A stretch of DNA of 29,005 bases from assembly GCF_003434055.1 (NCBI RefSeq), contig NZ_QVEX01000031.1, forward strand, positions 1 through 29,005, given 5' to 3'. The stretch is from Enterocloster aldenensis. GTDB taxonomy: Bacteria > Bacillota > Clostridia > Lachnospirales > Lachnospiraceae. The translations under genes and the position numbers were made by a program. The number at the start of each line of letters is the position of its first letter. Position 1 is the first letter of the stretch. The notes beneath the pieces are model-generated. The model was not told the DNA's origin. It made no database searches and worked only from the letters and a program-made list of their open reading frames with translations. Below, piece after piece: positions 1 to 10,101 of the stretch.

Positions 1-65
1 ATACTGTTCAATCTTCAATTATCAAGGTCCTCTGTGTTGTCGGCTTGTTCAGCAGCAACTTTTAT

Positions 66-94
66 ATCTTATCACAGTCGCTTGTGTTTGTCAA
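66..94 (-). promoter_or_regulatory. Promoter P2, probably of an rRNA operon running off the left edge
   Basis: On the minus strand a TTGACA -35 element (89-94) is separated by 17 bp from a TAAGAT -10 element (66-71). The transcript would run leftwards through 1-60. On the minus strand that leader contains GACCTTGATAATTGAA, which resembles leader and spacer sequences around Firmicutes 16S genes. An rRNA operon beside gyrA also matches Bacillus subtilis (rrnO). The 16S gene itself is outside the window, so the identity is inferred. Confidence 0.7.
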
Positions 95-153
95 CAACTT
101 TTTTAATTTTTTTTGATTTTTGTTTTTGACTTGATTTCTTCTTTTCAAAAATC

Positions 154-178
154 ATCCGCTGTATTTTCTCCAGCGGGT
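154..178 (-). other. Hairpin at the 5' end of the P1 transcript
   Basis: CCGCTG (156-161) and CAGCGG (171-176) form an inverted repeat with a 9-nt loop, extendable by two outer pairs. It starts where the P1 transcript should begin (about position 176). Downstream on the minus strand comes GATTTTTG, so it could be a weak terminator or a 5' stabilising stem. Only the inverted repeat is seen directly. Confidence 0.45.
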
Positions 179-182
179 ATTA

Positions 183-211
183 ATCATATCACGGTTGTTA
201 TTTTTTGTCAA
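183..211 (-). promoter_or_regulatory. Promoter P1, upstream tandem partner of P2
   Basis: On the minus strand TTGACA (206-211), a 17-bp spacer and TATGAT (183-188) form a near-consensus sigma-A promoter. It lies 117 bp upstream of P2, and both -35 regions sit in a shared direct repeat (TTTGTCAACAACTTTTTT on the plus strand). Tandem strong promoters with a shared upstream sequence are typical of stable-RNA operons. Confidence 0.7.
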
Positions 212-281
212 CAACTTTTTTTGATTAATTTTGTGCCCCCAGGGCTAAAACAGTAAAAAAATAATCATTTGGAAAATGGAG

Positions 282-369
282 CGGAGAAAGAGGGATTTGA
301 ACCCTCGCGCCGGTTTCCCAGCCTACACCCTTAGCAGGGGCGCCTCTTCGGCCTCTTGAGTATTTCTCC
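282..369 (-). tRNA. tRNA-Ser (anticodon GCU)
   Basis: The minus strand folds as a class II tRNA. The 7-bp acceptor stem is GGAGAAA (369-363) with TTTCTCC (289-283), followed by discriminator G at 282. The anticodon loop carries GCT within CCCTGCTAAGGG, there is a long variable arm, and the T arm is GAGGGTTCAAATCCCTC. The terminal CCA is not encoded. The long variable arm and GCT anticodon identify serine. Downstream is a short T-rich run, then the tandem promoters facing the same way. Confidence 0.95.
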
Positions 370-429
370 GAATTGATATTTTCCATATGATTGCTTCTTT
401 TGACATGTTTGTCCTCAGACGCATTGACC

Positions 430-458
430 ATTATACTCGATTGATTCTACATTGTCAA
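430..458 (-). promoter_or_regulatory. Consensus promoter for tRNA-Ser
   Basis: On the minus strand TTGACA (453-458), a 17-bp spacer and TATAAT (430-435) give a perfect sigma-A match. The start would fall near 423, about 55 nt before the tRNA. The -35 element overlaps the last codons of the acyltransferase gene, whose stop is at 447-449. Confidence 0.8.
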
Positions 459-1178
459 GGGCTTTTCCGCGACATTTTTATTTATTTCTTCCTGTATTTT
501 GTTGTGCACAAGATGTGCTATTTCCGAGGTCTTCATTCCCATATATTGATCCGGCATAATGGGTTCCATGTAGTGGACTTCCACAAATTCCTGCTTCAAT
601 GAATTCATATCAAAGGGGCGGAAGGAATTAATCAGGGCAACCGGAACAATGGGGCAGCCGGCTTTTACCGCACTTTTGAATGTCCCGCTCTTAAAATCCA
701 GAATCTCGTTTCCTTTCCTGCTGCGGTGTCCTTCCGCAAATATAACAAAGTTCCGGCCCTCTTTTACCAGTCTTGTCACTTCCCCTATGATACGTACCTG
801 GTCCTTCATGTCCTTTCTGTCCATGGCCAGGCTTCCCGTGGCCCCCAGCACCTGTTTTACCAATATCCACCCGGATGCTTCTTTCTTAATTACAACGGAA
901 AGGGCTTTGGGGCATGTTGAAAAAAGCGCCAGCACGTCAAACAGCCCCTGATGATTGGGAAACAGCATGAATCCGTCTTTCTCAGGAATATGTTCCACCC
1001 CTGTTACCTTTATGGTAACCCTTCCCCTTTTTATGATCCTTCTGGTCATCTCCGCAATATAGTCATACCGCTGCTGCATGGTATGATTATCCCCGGGTCT
1101 TGCCATACGGGCGATTTTAAGCAGCCATACCGGCGCATGGAACAGATTCATGAATACCATATATATAATCCGTTTCAT
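447..1178 (-). CDS. plsC: 1-acyl-sn-glycerol-3-phosphate acyltransferase (PlsC family)
   Basis: Members of this family transfer an acyl chain to lysophosphatidic acid, making phosphatidic acid for membrane phospholipids at the inner face of the membrane. The 243-aa product has the HX4D catalytic motif (NHQGLFD, His76 and Asp81) and the substrate-phosphate motif as EGHRSRKG (149-156), where most relatives have EGTRS. A hydrophobic N-terminal segment (about residues 5-22) would anchor it. Length is normal for PlsC. The ATG is preceded by AGAGGGA at suitable spacing. It lies 45 bp after the fumarase beta gene and may share its transcript. Acyl and acceptor specificity cannot be read from the sequence. 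Confidence 0.88.
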   Translation of the reverse strand: MKRIIYMVFMNLFHAPVWLLKIARMARPGDNHTMQQRYDYIAEMTRRIIKRGRVTIKVTGVEHIPEKDGFMLFPNHQGLFDVLALFSTCPKALSVVIKKEASGWILVKQVLGATGSLAMDRKDMKDQVRIIGEVTRLVKEGRNFVIFAEGHRSRKGNEILDFKSGTFKSAVKAGCPIVPVALINSFRPFDMNSLKQEFVEVHYMEPIMPDQYMGMKTSEIAHLVHNKIQEEINKNVAEKPLTM

Positions 1179-1223
1179 ATGATTCCCTCTTCTTCCCCAT
1201 GATTTTAACGATGCTTCCCCGCA

Positions 1224-1775
1224 TCATGATCTGCAGTATTCTTTAACCGCTGTCTCGTACAGGTTGTTTCCCTGGGAATCCACTACCACGATTACCGGGA
1301 AATCTTTGATTCTAAGTTTTCTGATTGCCTCCGGACCCAAATCCTCATATGCAATGATTTCCGAGGAAAGGATGCATTTTGACAAAATGGCTCCTGCTCC
1401 TCCCACGGCCGCAAAATACACGGACTGGTTGCGGGTAATGGCATCCATGACTGCCTGGGACCTTTTTCCCTTTCCTATCATGGCCCCCATGCCCATGTCC
1501 AAAAGCCTGGGCGTGTACTTATCCATCCGGCTGGCAGTGGTGGGGCCTGCGGATCCAATGGGGCGCCCTTCCCTGGCAGGTGACGGACCCATATAGTATA
1601 TTATATTGTTTTTTATGTCAAACGGCAGCATTCCACCTTTATCCAGGGTTTCATCCATGCGCTTATGCGCTGCATCCCTGGCAGTATAGATGGTTCCTGT
1701 TAGATATACATAATCCCCCGCCTTTAAAGAAAGCGTATCTTCCTTTGTCATTGGTACGTTTATATGTCTGTCCAT
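1224..1775 (-). CDS. ttdB: Class I fumarate hydratase (or L-tartrate dehydratase), beta subunit
   Basis: This is the C-terminal-domain subunit of the two-subunit iron-sulfur hydro-lyase that interconverts fumarate and malate (or dehydrates tartrate). The family signature is visible in IGSAGPTTASRMDKYTPR, followed by GMGAMIGKGKR and AVGGAGAIL. I place the start at 1775 (MDRHINVPM, 183 aa). AAGGGGAG lies 8 nt upstream of that ATG, whereas an upstream extension of the frame to 1853 overlaps the alpha gene and lacks a binding site. 183 aa matches the normal size. It follows the alpha subunit by 38 bp. Fumarase is the likelier activity, but fumarase and tartrate dehydratase subunits are hard to separate by eye. 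Confidence 0.9.
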   Translation of the reverse strand: MDRHINVPMTKEDTLSLKAGDYVYLTGTIYTARDAAHKRMDETLDKGGMLPFDIKNNIIYYMGPSPAREGRPIGSAGPTTASRMDKYTPRLLDMGMGAMIGKGKRSQAVMDAITRNQSVYFAAVGGAGAILSKCILSSEIIAYEDLGPEAIRKLRIKDFPVIVVVDSQGNNLYETAVKEYCRS

Positions 1776-1813
1776 AACCATTACTCCCCTTTCATGGTAA
1801 TCCCTTATCCTGT

Positions 1814-2656
1814 TTATAATACCCTGTGCGCATGACGGTTGACATGGCAGCATATATTGACGGCCACAGGAAGTCCTGCAATATGGGTTGCAAATGTCTC
1901 AATATTAACTGCAAGTGCTGTCATCCTTCCTCCCAATCCTCCCGGTCCAATGCCCAGCTGATTAATCGCGGCCAGCAGTTCCTGTTCCAGTTCCTTTACC
2001 CACGGTATCTTTGGCTTTTCTTCTATATTCCTGGTAAGGGCATGTTTCGCCATCTGGGTGCATTTTTCAAAGGTCCCGCCAATACCCACGCCAATCACCA
2101 TAGGAGGGCAGGCATTGGGGCCCGCGTCCCTGACAGCGGTAATGATGGCGTTCTTTACCCCTTCCAGTCCATCGGCGGGTTTTAACATAAATACACGGCT
2201 CATGTTCTCACTGCCAAATCCCTTGGGGGCTACCGTGATATCGACAGCATCCCCTTCCACTATTTCGTAGTGGATCACGGCAGGCGTGTTGTCCTTTGTG
2301 TTAATCCGCTGAATCGGATCCCCAACCACGGACTTACGGAGATATCCTTCCTCATATCCCCTTTTCACACCTTCATTCACAGCTCCTGTCAGGCTGCCTC
2401 CTGTTATATGCACGTCCTGCCCCACCTTAATGAATACAACTGCCATCCCTGTGTCCTGGCAGATGGGTATCATGTCCTCAGCAGCAATTTTCAGGTTTTC
2501 TTTCAGCTGGCCAAGGACCTGGCGCCCCAAAGGAGACTCCTCTTCCTTAACAGCCAGATTGAATACCTGCTCCATATCCCGGGCAAGCACATGGTTTGCC
2601 TCAATGCACATTTCCTTAACCGCTTCCGTGATCAGCCCTGTGTGTATCTCCCTCAT
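1814..2656 (-). CDS. ttdA: Class I fumarate hydratase (or L-tartrate dehydratase), alpha subunit
   Basis: This is the cluster-binding subunit of the two-subunit [4Fe-4S] hydro-lyase, a cytoplasmic enzyme of central carbon metabolism. In 280 aa it shows the three expected cysteines: Cys66 in PICQDTG, Cys183 in GPNACPP and Cys199 in GGTFEKC. Glycine-rich GIGPGGLGGR is also present. The ATG follows AAAGGAGGAG with 8-nt spacing. The gene lies downstream of gyrA behind a strong hairpin (2698-2727), so it is probably transcribed separately, then leads into the beta subunit and plsC. No clear promoter is visible in the 40 bp before it. Oxygen-sensitive class I fumarase suits an anaerobe. Confidence 0.92.
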   Translation of the reverse strand: MREIHTGLITEAVKEMCIEANHVLARDMEQVFNLAVKEEESPLGRQVLGQLKENLKIAAEDMIPICQDTGMAVVFIKVGQDVHITGGSLTGAVNEGVKRGYEEGYLRKSVVGDPIQRINTKDNTPAVIHYEIVEGDAVDITVAPKGFGSENMSRVFMLKPADGLEGVKNAIITAVRDAGPNACPPMVIGVGIGGTFEKCTQMAKHALTRNIEEKPKIPWVKELEQELLAAINQLGIGPGGLGGRMTALAVNIETFATHIAGLPVAVNICCHVNRHAHRVL

Positions 2657-2697
2657 GGCCTATACTCCTCCTTTAACTGGCAATATGTATTCCACAT

Positions 2698-2727
2698 GAA
2701 AAGGCTGTCTTTCAGGACAGCCTTTTC
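2698..2727 (-). terminator. Terminator after gyrA
   Basis: GAAAAGGCTGTC (2698-2709) and GACAGCCTTTTC (2716-2727) form a perfect 12-bp stem with a 6-nt loop. The A-rich and T-rich ends make it usable in both directions. It separates gyrA from the fumarase genes. Confidence 0.85.
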
Positions 2728-2772
2728 AGTATATTCATTCTTGTTTGCCTGCATATCAGCTGTGGCTGCTCT

Positions 2773-5334
2773 TTATTCTTTCTCCTGCGTTTCCCCGTCC
2801 TCTGTATCGGCATTCCCTGTACCCATGTCTTCTGACTCAGCACTATCCTCATCGTAGAACTCTTCGTCAAAAACATTGCTTTCTTTTGTAACGCTCTCGC
2901 GCACCTTGGCAATGCTTGCAACCTTGATGTCAGACTCCTGGTCAATGTTCATCAGCTTGACTCCGGATGTGTTGCGCCCGATGATGGATATATCGTCCAC
3001 GCTCATGCGGATGACAATGCCTTCTGTTGTGATAAGCATGATCTCCCGGCCGTCATTTACCAGCTTTGCACCTACGATATTGCCTGTTTTTTCCGTGCAC
3101 TTGTAACAGATGACACCCTTTCCACCTCTGTTCTGGGCGCTGAATTCAGATATGACCGTACGTTTGCCCATGCCGTTTTCAGAAACAATAAGGAGGCTCT
3201 CTCCCTGGCTTTCCATCTGCATTCCAATGACTTCGTCATCTTCTTCAAACCGCATGCCGATGACACCCATGGATACACGGCCAGTCACCCTGACATCCGT
3301 CTCATTGAACCGGATACACATCCCCTTGCGCGTTACAAGGAAGATATCCTGGTTATTATCTGTTGCCTTTACTTCAATGAGTTCGTCATCCTCGCGCAGC
3401 ACAATGGCCTGAAGCCCGTTCTTGCGCACATGCTCATATTCCACCATGGGCGTTTTCTTGACCATACCGTTCCTGGTAGCCATGAACAGGTACTTGTCCT
3501 CATTGTATTCACGCATCGGGATGATGGCTGTGATTTTCTCATCCGGCTGCAGCTGAAGCAGGTTAATGATGGCCGTGCCTCTTGCAGTACGCCCTGCCTC
3601 TGGGATTTCATATGCCTTAAGCCTGTATACGCGTCCCTTATTGGTAAAGAACATCATGAAGTGGTGGTTGGTGGTCATGAGAAGGTCCTCAATATAGTCC
3701 TCCTCAATGGTCTGCATCCCCTTGATGCCCTTGCCGCCGCGGTTCTGGCTTCTGAAATTGTCCACATCCATCCTCTTGATATATCCCAGATGGGTCATGG
3801 CAATCACCGTATCCTCATCCGGAATCAGGTCTTCCATGGATACGTCGTCGTCATATCCAATGGCCGTACGCCTGTCATCCCCGTATTTGTCCGCGATAAT
3901 CTGGATTTCCTCCTTGATTACGGTCAGAAGCTTTTTCACATCTGCCAGGATTGCCTGTAATTCCTCAATCTTGGCCAGAAGTTCCTTATATTCGTTTTCA
4001 AGCTTTTCACGCTCCAAACCAGTCAGCGCGCGCAGCCTCATGTCCACAATGGCCTGGGACTGTGCATCGGATAAGCCAAAGCGTTCCATTAACTGGTTCT
4101 TGGCATCCGCCACATTGGATGAACCGCGGATAATCCGGATGACCTCGTCAATGTGGTCCAGGGCAATGAGCAGGCCTTTTAAGATATGGGCGCGCTCCTC
4201 GGCCTTGTTCAGGTCATACTGTGTCCTTCTTCTTACAACCTCTTCCTGGTGCTTCAGATATTCATCCAGCATCTGATGAAGGTTTAATACTTTTGGCTGG
4301 TTGTCAATCAGGGCCAGCATGATGACGCCGAAGGTGTCCTGAAGCTGTGTGTGCTTTAACAGCTGGTTCAGGATTACATTGGCGTTCACATCCCTTCGCA
4401 GTTCTATGTTGATGCGCATGCCCTCACGGTTGGACTCATCACCGATGTATGTGATCCCGTCAATCTTCTTTTCCTTAACCAGGTCCGCGATTTTCTCAAT
4501 CAGACGGGCTTTATTTACCATGTATGGAAGTTCGGTCACTATGATCCTTGACTTTCCATTGGCCATGGTTTCTATGTTGGTAACCGCGCGCACCTTGATT
4601 TTGGCACGTCCGGTGCGGTATGCTTCCTCTATGCTTCTTCTTCCCAGTATGGTTGCCCCGGTAGGAAAATCAGGCCCTTTGACAATCTCCATGATTTCTT
4701 CCAGGGAAGTCTCCCTGTCCTCTTCCACCTGGTTGTCAATCATCTTTACAACGGCGCTGATGATTTCCCGAAGGTTGTGGGGAGGTATGTTGGTGGCCAT
4801 ACCCACGGCGATACCGGACGTACCGTTGACCAGAAGGTTTGGATACCTGGAGGGAAGCACCACCGGCTCCTTCTCGGTTTCATCAAAGTTTGGCACGAAG
4901 TCAACCGTATCCTTGTTGATGTCAGCCAGCATTTCCATGGAAATCTTGCTTAAGCGGGCTTCCGTATACCGCATGGCCGCAGCGCCGTCGCCGTCCACGG
5001 AACCAAAGTTCCCATGGCCGTCCACCAGCGGATACCTGGTAGACCACTCCTGGGCCATGTTAACCAAGGCCCCATAGATGGAACTGTCACCATGGGGGTG
5101 GTATTTACCCATGGTATCACCTACAATACGGGCGCACTTACGATGTGGTTTATCAGGACCATTGTTCAGCTCTATCATGGAGTAAAGTACACGTCTTTGG
5201 ACCGGCTTTAAACCATCCCTTACATCGGGAAGGGCCCTGGCGCTGATTACGCTCATGGCATAGTCAATATAGGACTGTTCCATGGTCTTTTTCAGGTCTA
5301 CATCATGAACCTTGTCAAATACATTTGGTTCCAT
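2773..5334 (-). CDS. gyrA: DNA gyrase subunit A
   Basis: GyrA is the breakage-reunion subunit of the A2B2 gyrase that introduces negative supercoils. I start at the ATG at 5334 (MEPNVFDKV, 853 aa), 7 nt after GGAG; the TTG two codons upstream is too close to it. The catalytic tyrosine is Tyr123 in [12 protein letters not shown]. The quinolone-determining region reads [10 protein letters not shown], with Ser84 matching E. coli Ser83 and Gly88 at the E. coli Asp87 position. The C-terminal wrapping domain carries the gyrase box as QNRGGKG (530-536), with a related copy at 734-740, which argues for gyrase over topoisomerase IV. A tail of about 40 mostly acidic residues ends the protein. It follows gyrB by 38 bp in one operon. 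Confidence 0.97.
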   Translation of the reverse strand: MEPNVFDKVHDVDLKKTMEQSYIDYAMSVISARALPDVRDGLKPVQRRVLYSMIELNNGPDKPHRKCARIVGDTMGKYHPHGDSSIYGALVNMAQEWSTRYPLVDGHGNFGSVDGDGAAAMRYTEARLSKISMEMLADINKDTVDFVPNFDETEKEPVVLPSRYPNLLVNGTSGIAVGMATNIPPHNLREIISAVVKMIDNQVEEDRETSLEEIMEIVKGPDFPTGATILGRRSIEEAYRTGRAKIKVRAVTNIETMANGKSRIIVTELPYMVNKARLIEKIADLVKEKKIDGITYIGDESNREGMRINIELRRDVNANVILNQLLKHTQLQDTFGVIMLALIDNQPKVLNLHQMLDEYLKHQEEVVRRRTQYDLNKAEERAHILKGLLIALDHIDEVIRIIRGSSNVADAKNQLMERFGLSDAQSQAIVDMRLRALTGLEREKLENEYKELLAKIEELQAILADVKKLLTVIKEEIQIIADKYGDDRRTAIGYDDDVSMEDLIPDEDTVIAMTHLGYIKRMDVDNFRSQNRGGKGIKGMQTIEEDYIEDLLMTTNHHFMMFFTNKGRVYRLKAYEIPEAGRTARGTAIINLLQLQPDEKITAIIPMREYNEDKYLFMATRNGMVKKTPMVEYEHVRKNGLQAIVLREDDELIEVKATDNNQDIFLVTRKGMCIRFNETDVRVTGRVSMGVIGMRFEEDDEVIGMQMESQGESLLIVSENGMGKRTVISEFSAQNRGGKGVICYKCTEKTGNIVGAKLVNDGREIMLITTEGIVIRMSVDDISIIGRNTSGVKLMNIDQESDIKVASIAKVRESVTKESNVFDEEFYDEDSAESEDMGTGNADTEDGETQEKE

Positions 5335-5372
5335 ATTCAATCTCCTTTATGTTTACACTCTAAATGCTGAAA

Positions 5373-7289
<1,917 letters not shown>

Positions 7290-7331
7290 CTATATCTTCC
7301 TTTCTTTTCAGGTAACCAGTGCCGGGCGGTA

Positions 7332-8417
7332 CTAGTTCTCATTTTCCACGGTTCCGTCGATAACTTTGAATATCTTGTCTATATGGAACCTGTTGTTGAC
7401 AAAATCATCCAGCCCGGTACAGGTAATCATGGTCTGGATATCCTGTATGGCTGATAAAAGATGGTTCTGCCTGCTGCTGTCCAGCTCTGATAAGACATCA
7501 TCCAGCAAAAGGATGGGATTATCCCTGCTGACCGCCTTGACCAGTTCCAGTTCAGATAGCTTCAATGACAGGGCAGCGGTGCGCTGCTGGCCCTGTGAAC
7601 CAAACCTGCGGATATCAATGCCGTTCACAATAAAGCTGATATCATCCCTGTGGGGACCGGACAGCGTGGTTTTCTGTTTCATATCCTGAGGGCGGTTCCT
7701 CTTCAGGGTCTGTCCAAACTGATCCTCAATGGTATATGGCTCATAGGAAATCTTTATTTCCTCCTTGTTGCCGGAAAGGCTTAGGTGGATTTTCTGCATG
7801 ATTTCATTTAACCGGCCAATAAACTCCCTGCGGAACCGGATTACTTCTTTCCCGTAATTTACCAGCTGCATGTCCCATACGTCCAGGGTTTCCTCATATT
7901 CAGGCTTGAAAAACAGCTCCTTTAGCAGTTTGTTACGCTGAAGCAGCACTTTGTTGTACTGTACCAGTGAATGTACATACAGCTTATTTAACTGGCACAG
8001 TTCCATATCTATGAATCTTCTTCTCTCTGAGGGACCATTCTTGATGATGTTCAGGTCCTCTGGGGAAAAGAATACCACATTGGCGATTCCAAACAGCTCG
8101 CTGGCCTTTCTTATGGGCACACCGTTTATGGCAATTCCCTTGGGTTTGTTTTTTTTCAGGTGCATGTCAATGCGGTAAGGCACATTGTTCTTCCTGATCT
8201 GTAATTTAATATGGGATTCATCCTGGTCAAAACGGATGATATCCCTGTCCTTAGCGCTTTTATGTGATTTAGATGTGCAGCAGACGTAGACAGCTTCCAG
8301 AATATTTGTCTTTCCCTGGGCATTATCACCGTAGAGTATATTGGTTCCCTGATTAAATTCCATATGTAATTCTTTGTAGTTCCGGTAATTTTTCAGTTCT
8401 ATGGATTCTATAATCAT
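7332..8417 (-). CDS. recF: DNA replication and repair protein RecF
   Basis: RecF is an SMC-like ATPase that helps load RecA at single-strand gaps through RecOR. The 361-aa protein begins MIIESIELKNYRNY and has Walker A GDNAQGKT (30-37). The family motif LSGPHRDD is present, then the ABC-type signature region GSQGQQRTAALSLKL, and Walker B LLLDD (303-307) continuing VLSELD. Length is normal. It is preceded by the small S4 gene and followed 45 bp later by gyrB, the conserved Firmicutes order. Confidence 0.96.
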   Translation of the reverse strand: MIIESIELKNYRNYKELHMEFNQGTNILYGDNAQGKTNILEAVYVCCTSKSHKSAKDRDIIRFDQDESHIKLQIRKNNVPYRIDMHLKKNKPKGIAINGVPIRKASELFGIANVVFFSPEDLNIIKNGPSERRRFIDMELCQLNKLYVHSLVQYNKVLLQRNKLLKELFFKPEYEETLDVWDMQLVNYGKEVIRFRREFIGRLNEIMQKIHLSLSGNKEEIKISYEPYTIEDQFGQTLKRNRPQDMKQKTTLSGPHRDDISFIVNGIDIRRFGSQGQQRTAALSLKLSELELVKAVSRDNPILLLDDVLSELDSSRQNHLLSAIQDIQTMITCTGLDDFVNNRFHIDKIFKVIDGTVENEN

Positions 8418-8441
8418 GGATATTCTCTTTCTGCAGCCCCT

Positions 8442-8651
8442 TTATTTGGTAATCTTGATGGTCTGTCCGTCATAGGATACCACATCCCCATCCACCAGTT
8501 TCTTTCCGCGCTGGAACGCAGTTTCCCCGTTCACGGTCACCAGGCCGTCCTCTATGACATGTTTAGCGTCCACACCGGATCCAACCAGGCCGGCGGCTTT
8601 TAACGCCTGGCCTAGTTTGATGTAGTCTTCCCTTAATTTGATTATTTCCAT
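8442..8651 (-). CDS. yaaA: Small S4-domain RNA-binding protein (YaaA family)
   Basis: This 69-aa protein is almost entirely one S4-like RNA-binding fold: KLGQALKAAGLVGSG, then ED-GLVTVNGE, RGKKL, DGDVVSYDG. The family is found between dnaN and recF in many Firmicutes; B. subtilis YaaA has been linked to 50S ribosome assembly. AAAGGA lies 5 nt before the ATG. The spacing to recF (24 bp) indicates one transcript. The symbol follows B. subtilis usage and is unrelated to E. coli YaaA. Confidence 0.9.
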   Translation of the reverse strand: MEIIKLREDYIKLGQALKAAGLVGSGVDAKHVIEDGLVTVNGETAFQRGKKLVDGDVVSYDGQTIKITK

Positions 8652-8690
8652 TGTTTTCCTTTCTTAGTACAGAAATTTTCAAAAGATGTA

Positions 8691-9809
8691 CTAAACAGTG
8701 GCTGCATTGAAATTAACCGGAAGGATCAGGTATATATAATTCTCCTCATCGTCCTTGATGAAGCATGGGGACTTGGGGTTCATCATATAGATATTGATTT
8801 CCTCGTCGTCGATCACCCGAAGTGCGTCAATCAGGAACTTGGGATTAAATCCAATCATGATATCCTTGCCTGTCTTGTGGATCATCAGGTCCGCATTCAT
8901 GGAGCCGAAACTGGAATTCAGCTTCATTTCCATGGAGTTGTCACCAATATTGATAATCAGCGGTTTCTTGTCATTTTCCCTGATAAGGATGGTCGCACGT
9001 TCAATACAGTTTAAGAATTCCTTTTTATTCACGGATACCTTAGTCTCATAATCGCTGGAAAGCATCTGGTTAATCCTGAAGTATTCGCCTTCAATCAGAC
9101 GTGAGACGACGACCGTGCTGTCAAATTCAAACAGGATATGGTTGGCACTGAAGTATATCAGGACTTCCTTTTCATTATCACCGCCCAGGATCTTGCTGAT
9201 TTCACTGAGTGTCTTGCCAGGGACAATAACCTTGGTGTCATCATAATGGTCTTTCAGGCGTACCTTGCGGATGGAGATACGGTGTCCGTCAAGGGACACC
9301 ACCTTTAACTGGTTCTCATTCACCTCGAAGAGTTCACCGGCCATCATCTTATTGCTGTCATTGGGTGAGATGGAAAAGATGGTCTGCTGGATTACTTCCT
9401 TCAGGGTAAACTGGGAAAGACAGATATATTTATCCTTTTCAATATAGGGAAGGTATGCGAATTCTTCCCCGTCCCGTCCCTGGATATTGAATACAGAGTT
9501 CTCACAGCTGATGGTGGTGGTGAATTTATCATCAGATTCAATGGTAACGGATGCATTTTCACTGGAAAGACGGCGCGTAATCTCGGAGAACAGCTTGGCA
9601 TCCAGGGCTATCTTTCCATGTTCCAGTATCTCCCCTTCTACTTTTGTCTCAATTCCCAGTTCCATGTCATTGCCGGTCAGTTTAATCTCACCTGTACTGG
9701 CGTCAATCAGGATACATTCAAGGATGGACATGGTGGTTTTGGAAGGGACTGCTTTCATTACAATATTAATGCCGTTTACAATGGCGTCTTTTTGAAATCT
9801 CAGCTTCAT
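8691..9809 (-). CDS. dnaN: DNA polymerase III beta subunit (sliding clamp)
   Basis: DnaN forms the ring-shaped dimer that tethers the replicative polymerase to DNA. The 372-aa length and pattern match three repeated clamp domains: MKLRFQKDAIVNGI at the start, LTGNDMELGIET in domain I, VSLDGHRISIRK in domain II, and MMNPKSPCFIKDD with YLILPV at the end. The start is ATG at 9809 with AAGGAAG about 11 nt upstream, slightly long spacing. A DnaA-box-like TTATCAACA (9812-9820, minus strand) lies between that ribosome site and the start codon. It is downstream of dnaA across the origin-bearing intergenic region. Confidence 0.97.
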   Translation of the reverse strand: MKLRFQKDAIVNGINIVMKAVPSKTTMSILECILIDASTGEIKLTGNDMELGIETKVEGEILEHGKIALDAKLFSEITRRLSSENASVTIESDDKFTTTISCENSVFNIQGRDGEEFAYLPYIEKDKYICLSQFTLKEVIQQTIFSISPNDSNKMMAGELFEVNENQLKVVSLDGHRISIRKVRLKDHYDDTKVIVPGKTLSEISKILGGDNEKEVLIYFSANHILFEFDSTVVVSRLIEGEYFRINQMLSSDYETKVSVNKKEFLNCIERATILIRENDKKPLIINIGDNSMEMKLNSSFGSMNADLMIHKTGKDIMIGFNPKFLIDALRVIDDEEINIYMMNPKSPCFIKDDEENYIYLILPVNFNAATV

Positions 9810-9865
9810 AATGTTGATAACTTCCTTTCAGTTTATTTAGGGCGGAAAATTCCATCTGTAGTTGA

Positions 9866-9919
9866 AGATATAAATAAGTTCCGTAGAAACCGTAGTAGGG
9901 GGTGTGGGTTTGTGTAAAA
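9866..9919 (-). other. Candidate origin unwinding site (DnaA boxes, GC run, DnaA-trio, AT-rich tract)
   Basis: Read on the minus strand from 9919: TTTTACACA (9911-9919) and AAACCCACA (9903-9911) are tandem DnaA-box-like sites. They are followed by a C5 run (9898-9902), then CTACTACGGTTTCTACGG (9881-9898), and then an A/T-rich stretch (9866-9880). This order of boxes, GC-rich cluster, DnaA-trios (complement 3'-GAT-GAT) and AT-rich DNA matches the basal unwinding system described in the B. subtilis dnaA-dnaN gap. Functional assignment is inferred. Confidence 0.6.
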
Positions 9920-10101
9920 CCCTTAAAAGTCCTTGAGAATAAAGGCAAGGTTCATGTGGAATGATCTGTGGAAATCATCCACCGATCCATGGTAAAACTT
10001 AATGTTTATCCACAGGTCCTTAAAAACCGTTCACAAGTCCTTAAGGACAGCCGGGTTATCAACAGCCTGTCCACAAGGATCCCACTGCCTATTGTGGATT
10101 G
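9903..10101. other. oriC: oriC part 1: DnaA-box cluster between dnaA and dnaN
   Basis: The 279-bp gap between dnaA and dnaN has one perfect DnaA box, TTATCCACA (10006-10014, plus). Close matches are TTATCAACA (10056-10064), CTGTCCACA (10067-10075) and CCGTTCACA (10027-10035) on plus, and reversed forms at 9903, 9911, 9955, 9967 and 10093. A perfect 12-bp palindrome, GTCCTTAAGGAC, sits at 10037-10048. With the cluster beyond dnaA this gives a bipartite origin as in B. subtilis. Confidence 0.85.

Noticed and set aside
1776..1853. N-terminal extension of the fumarase beta subunit
   Set aside because: It overlaps the alpha gene, lacks a ribosome site and exceeds the family length; the ATG at 1775 has AAGGGGAG at 8 nt.
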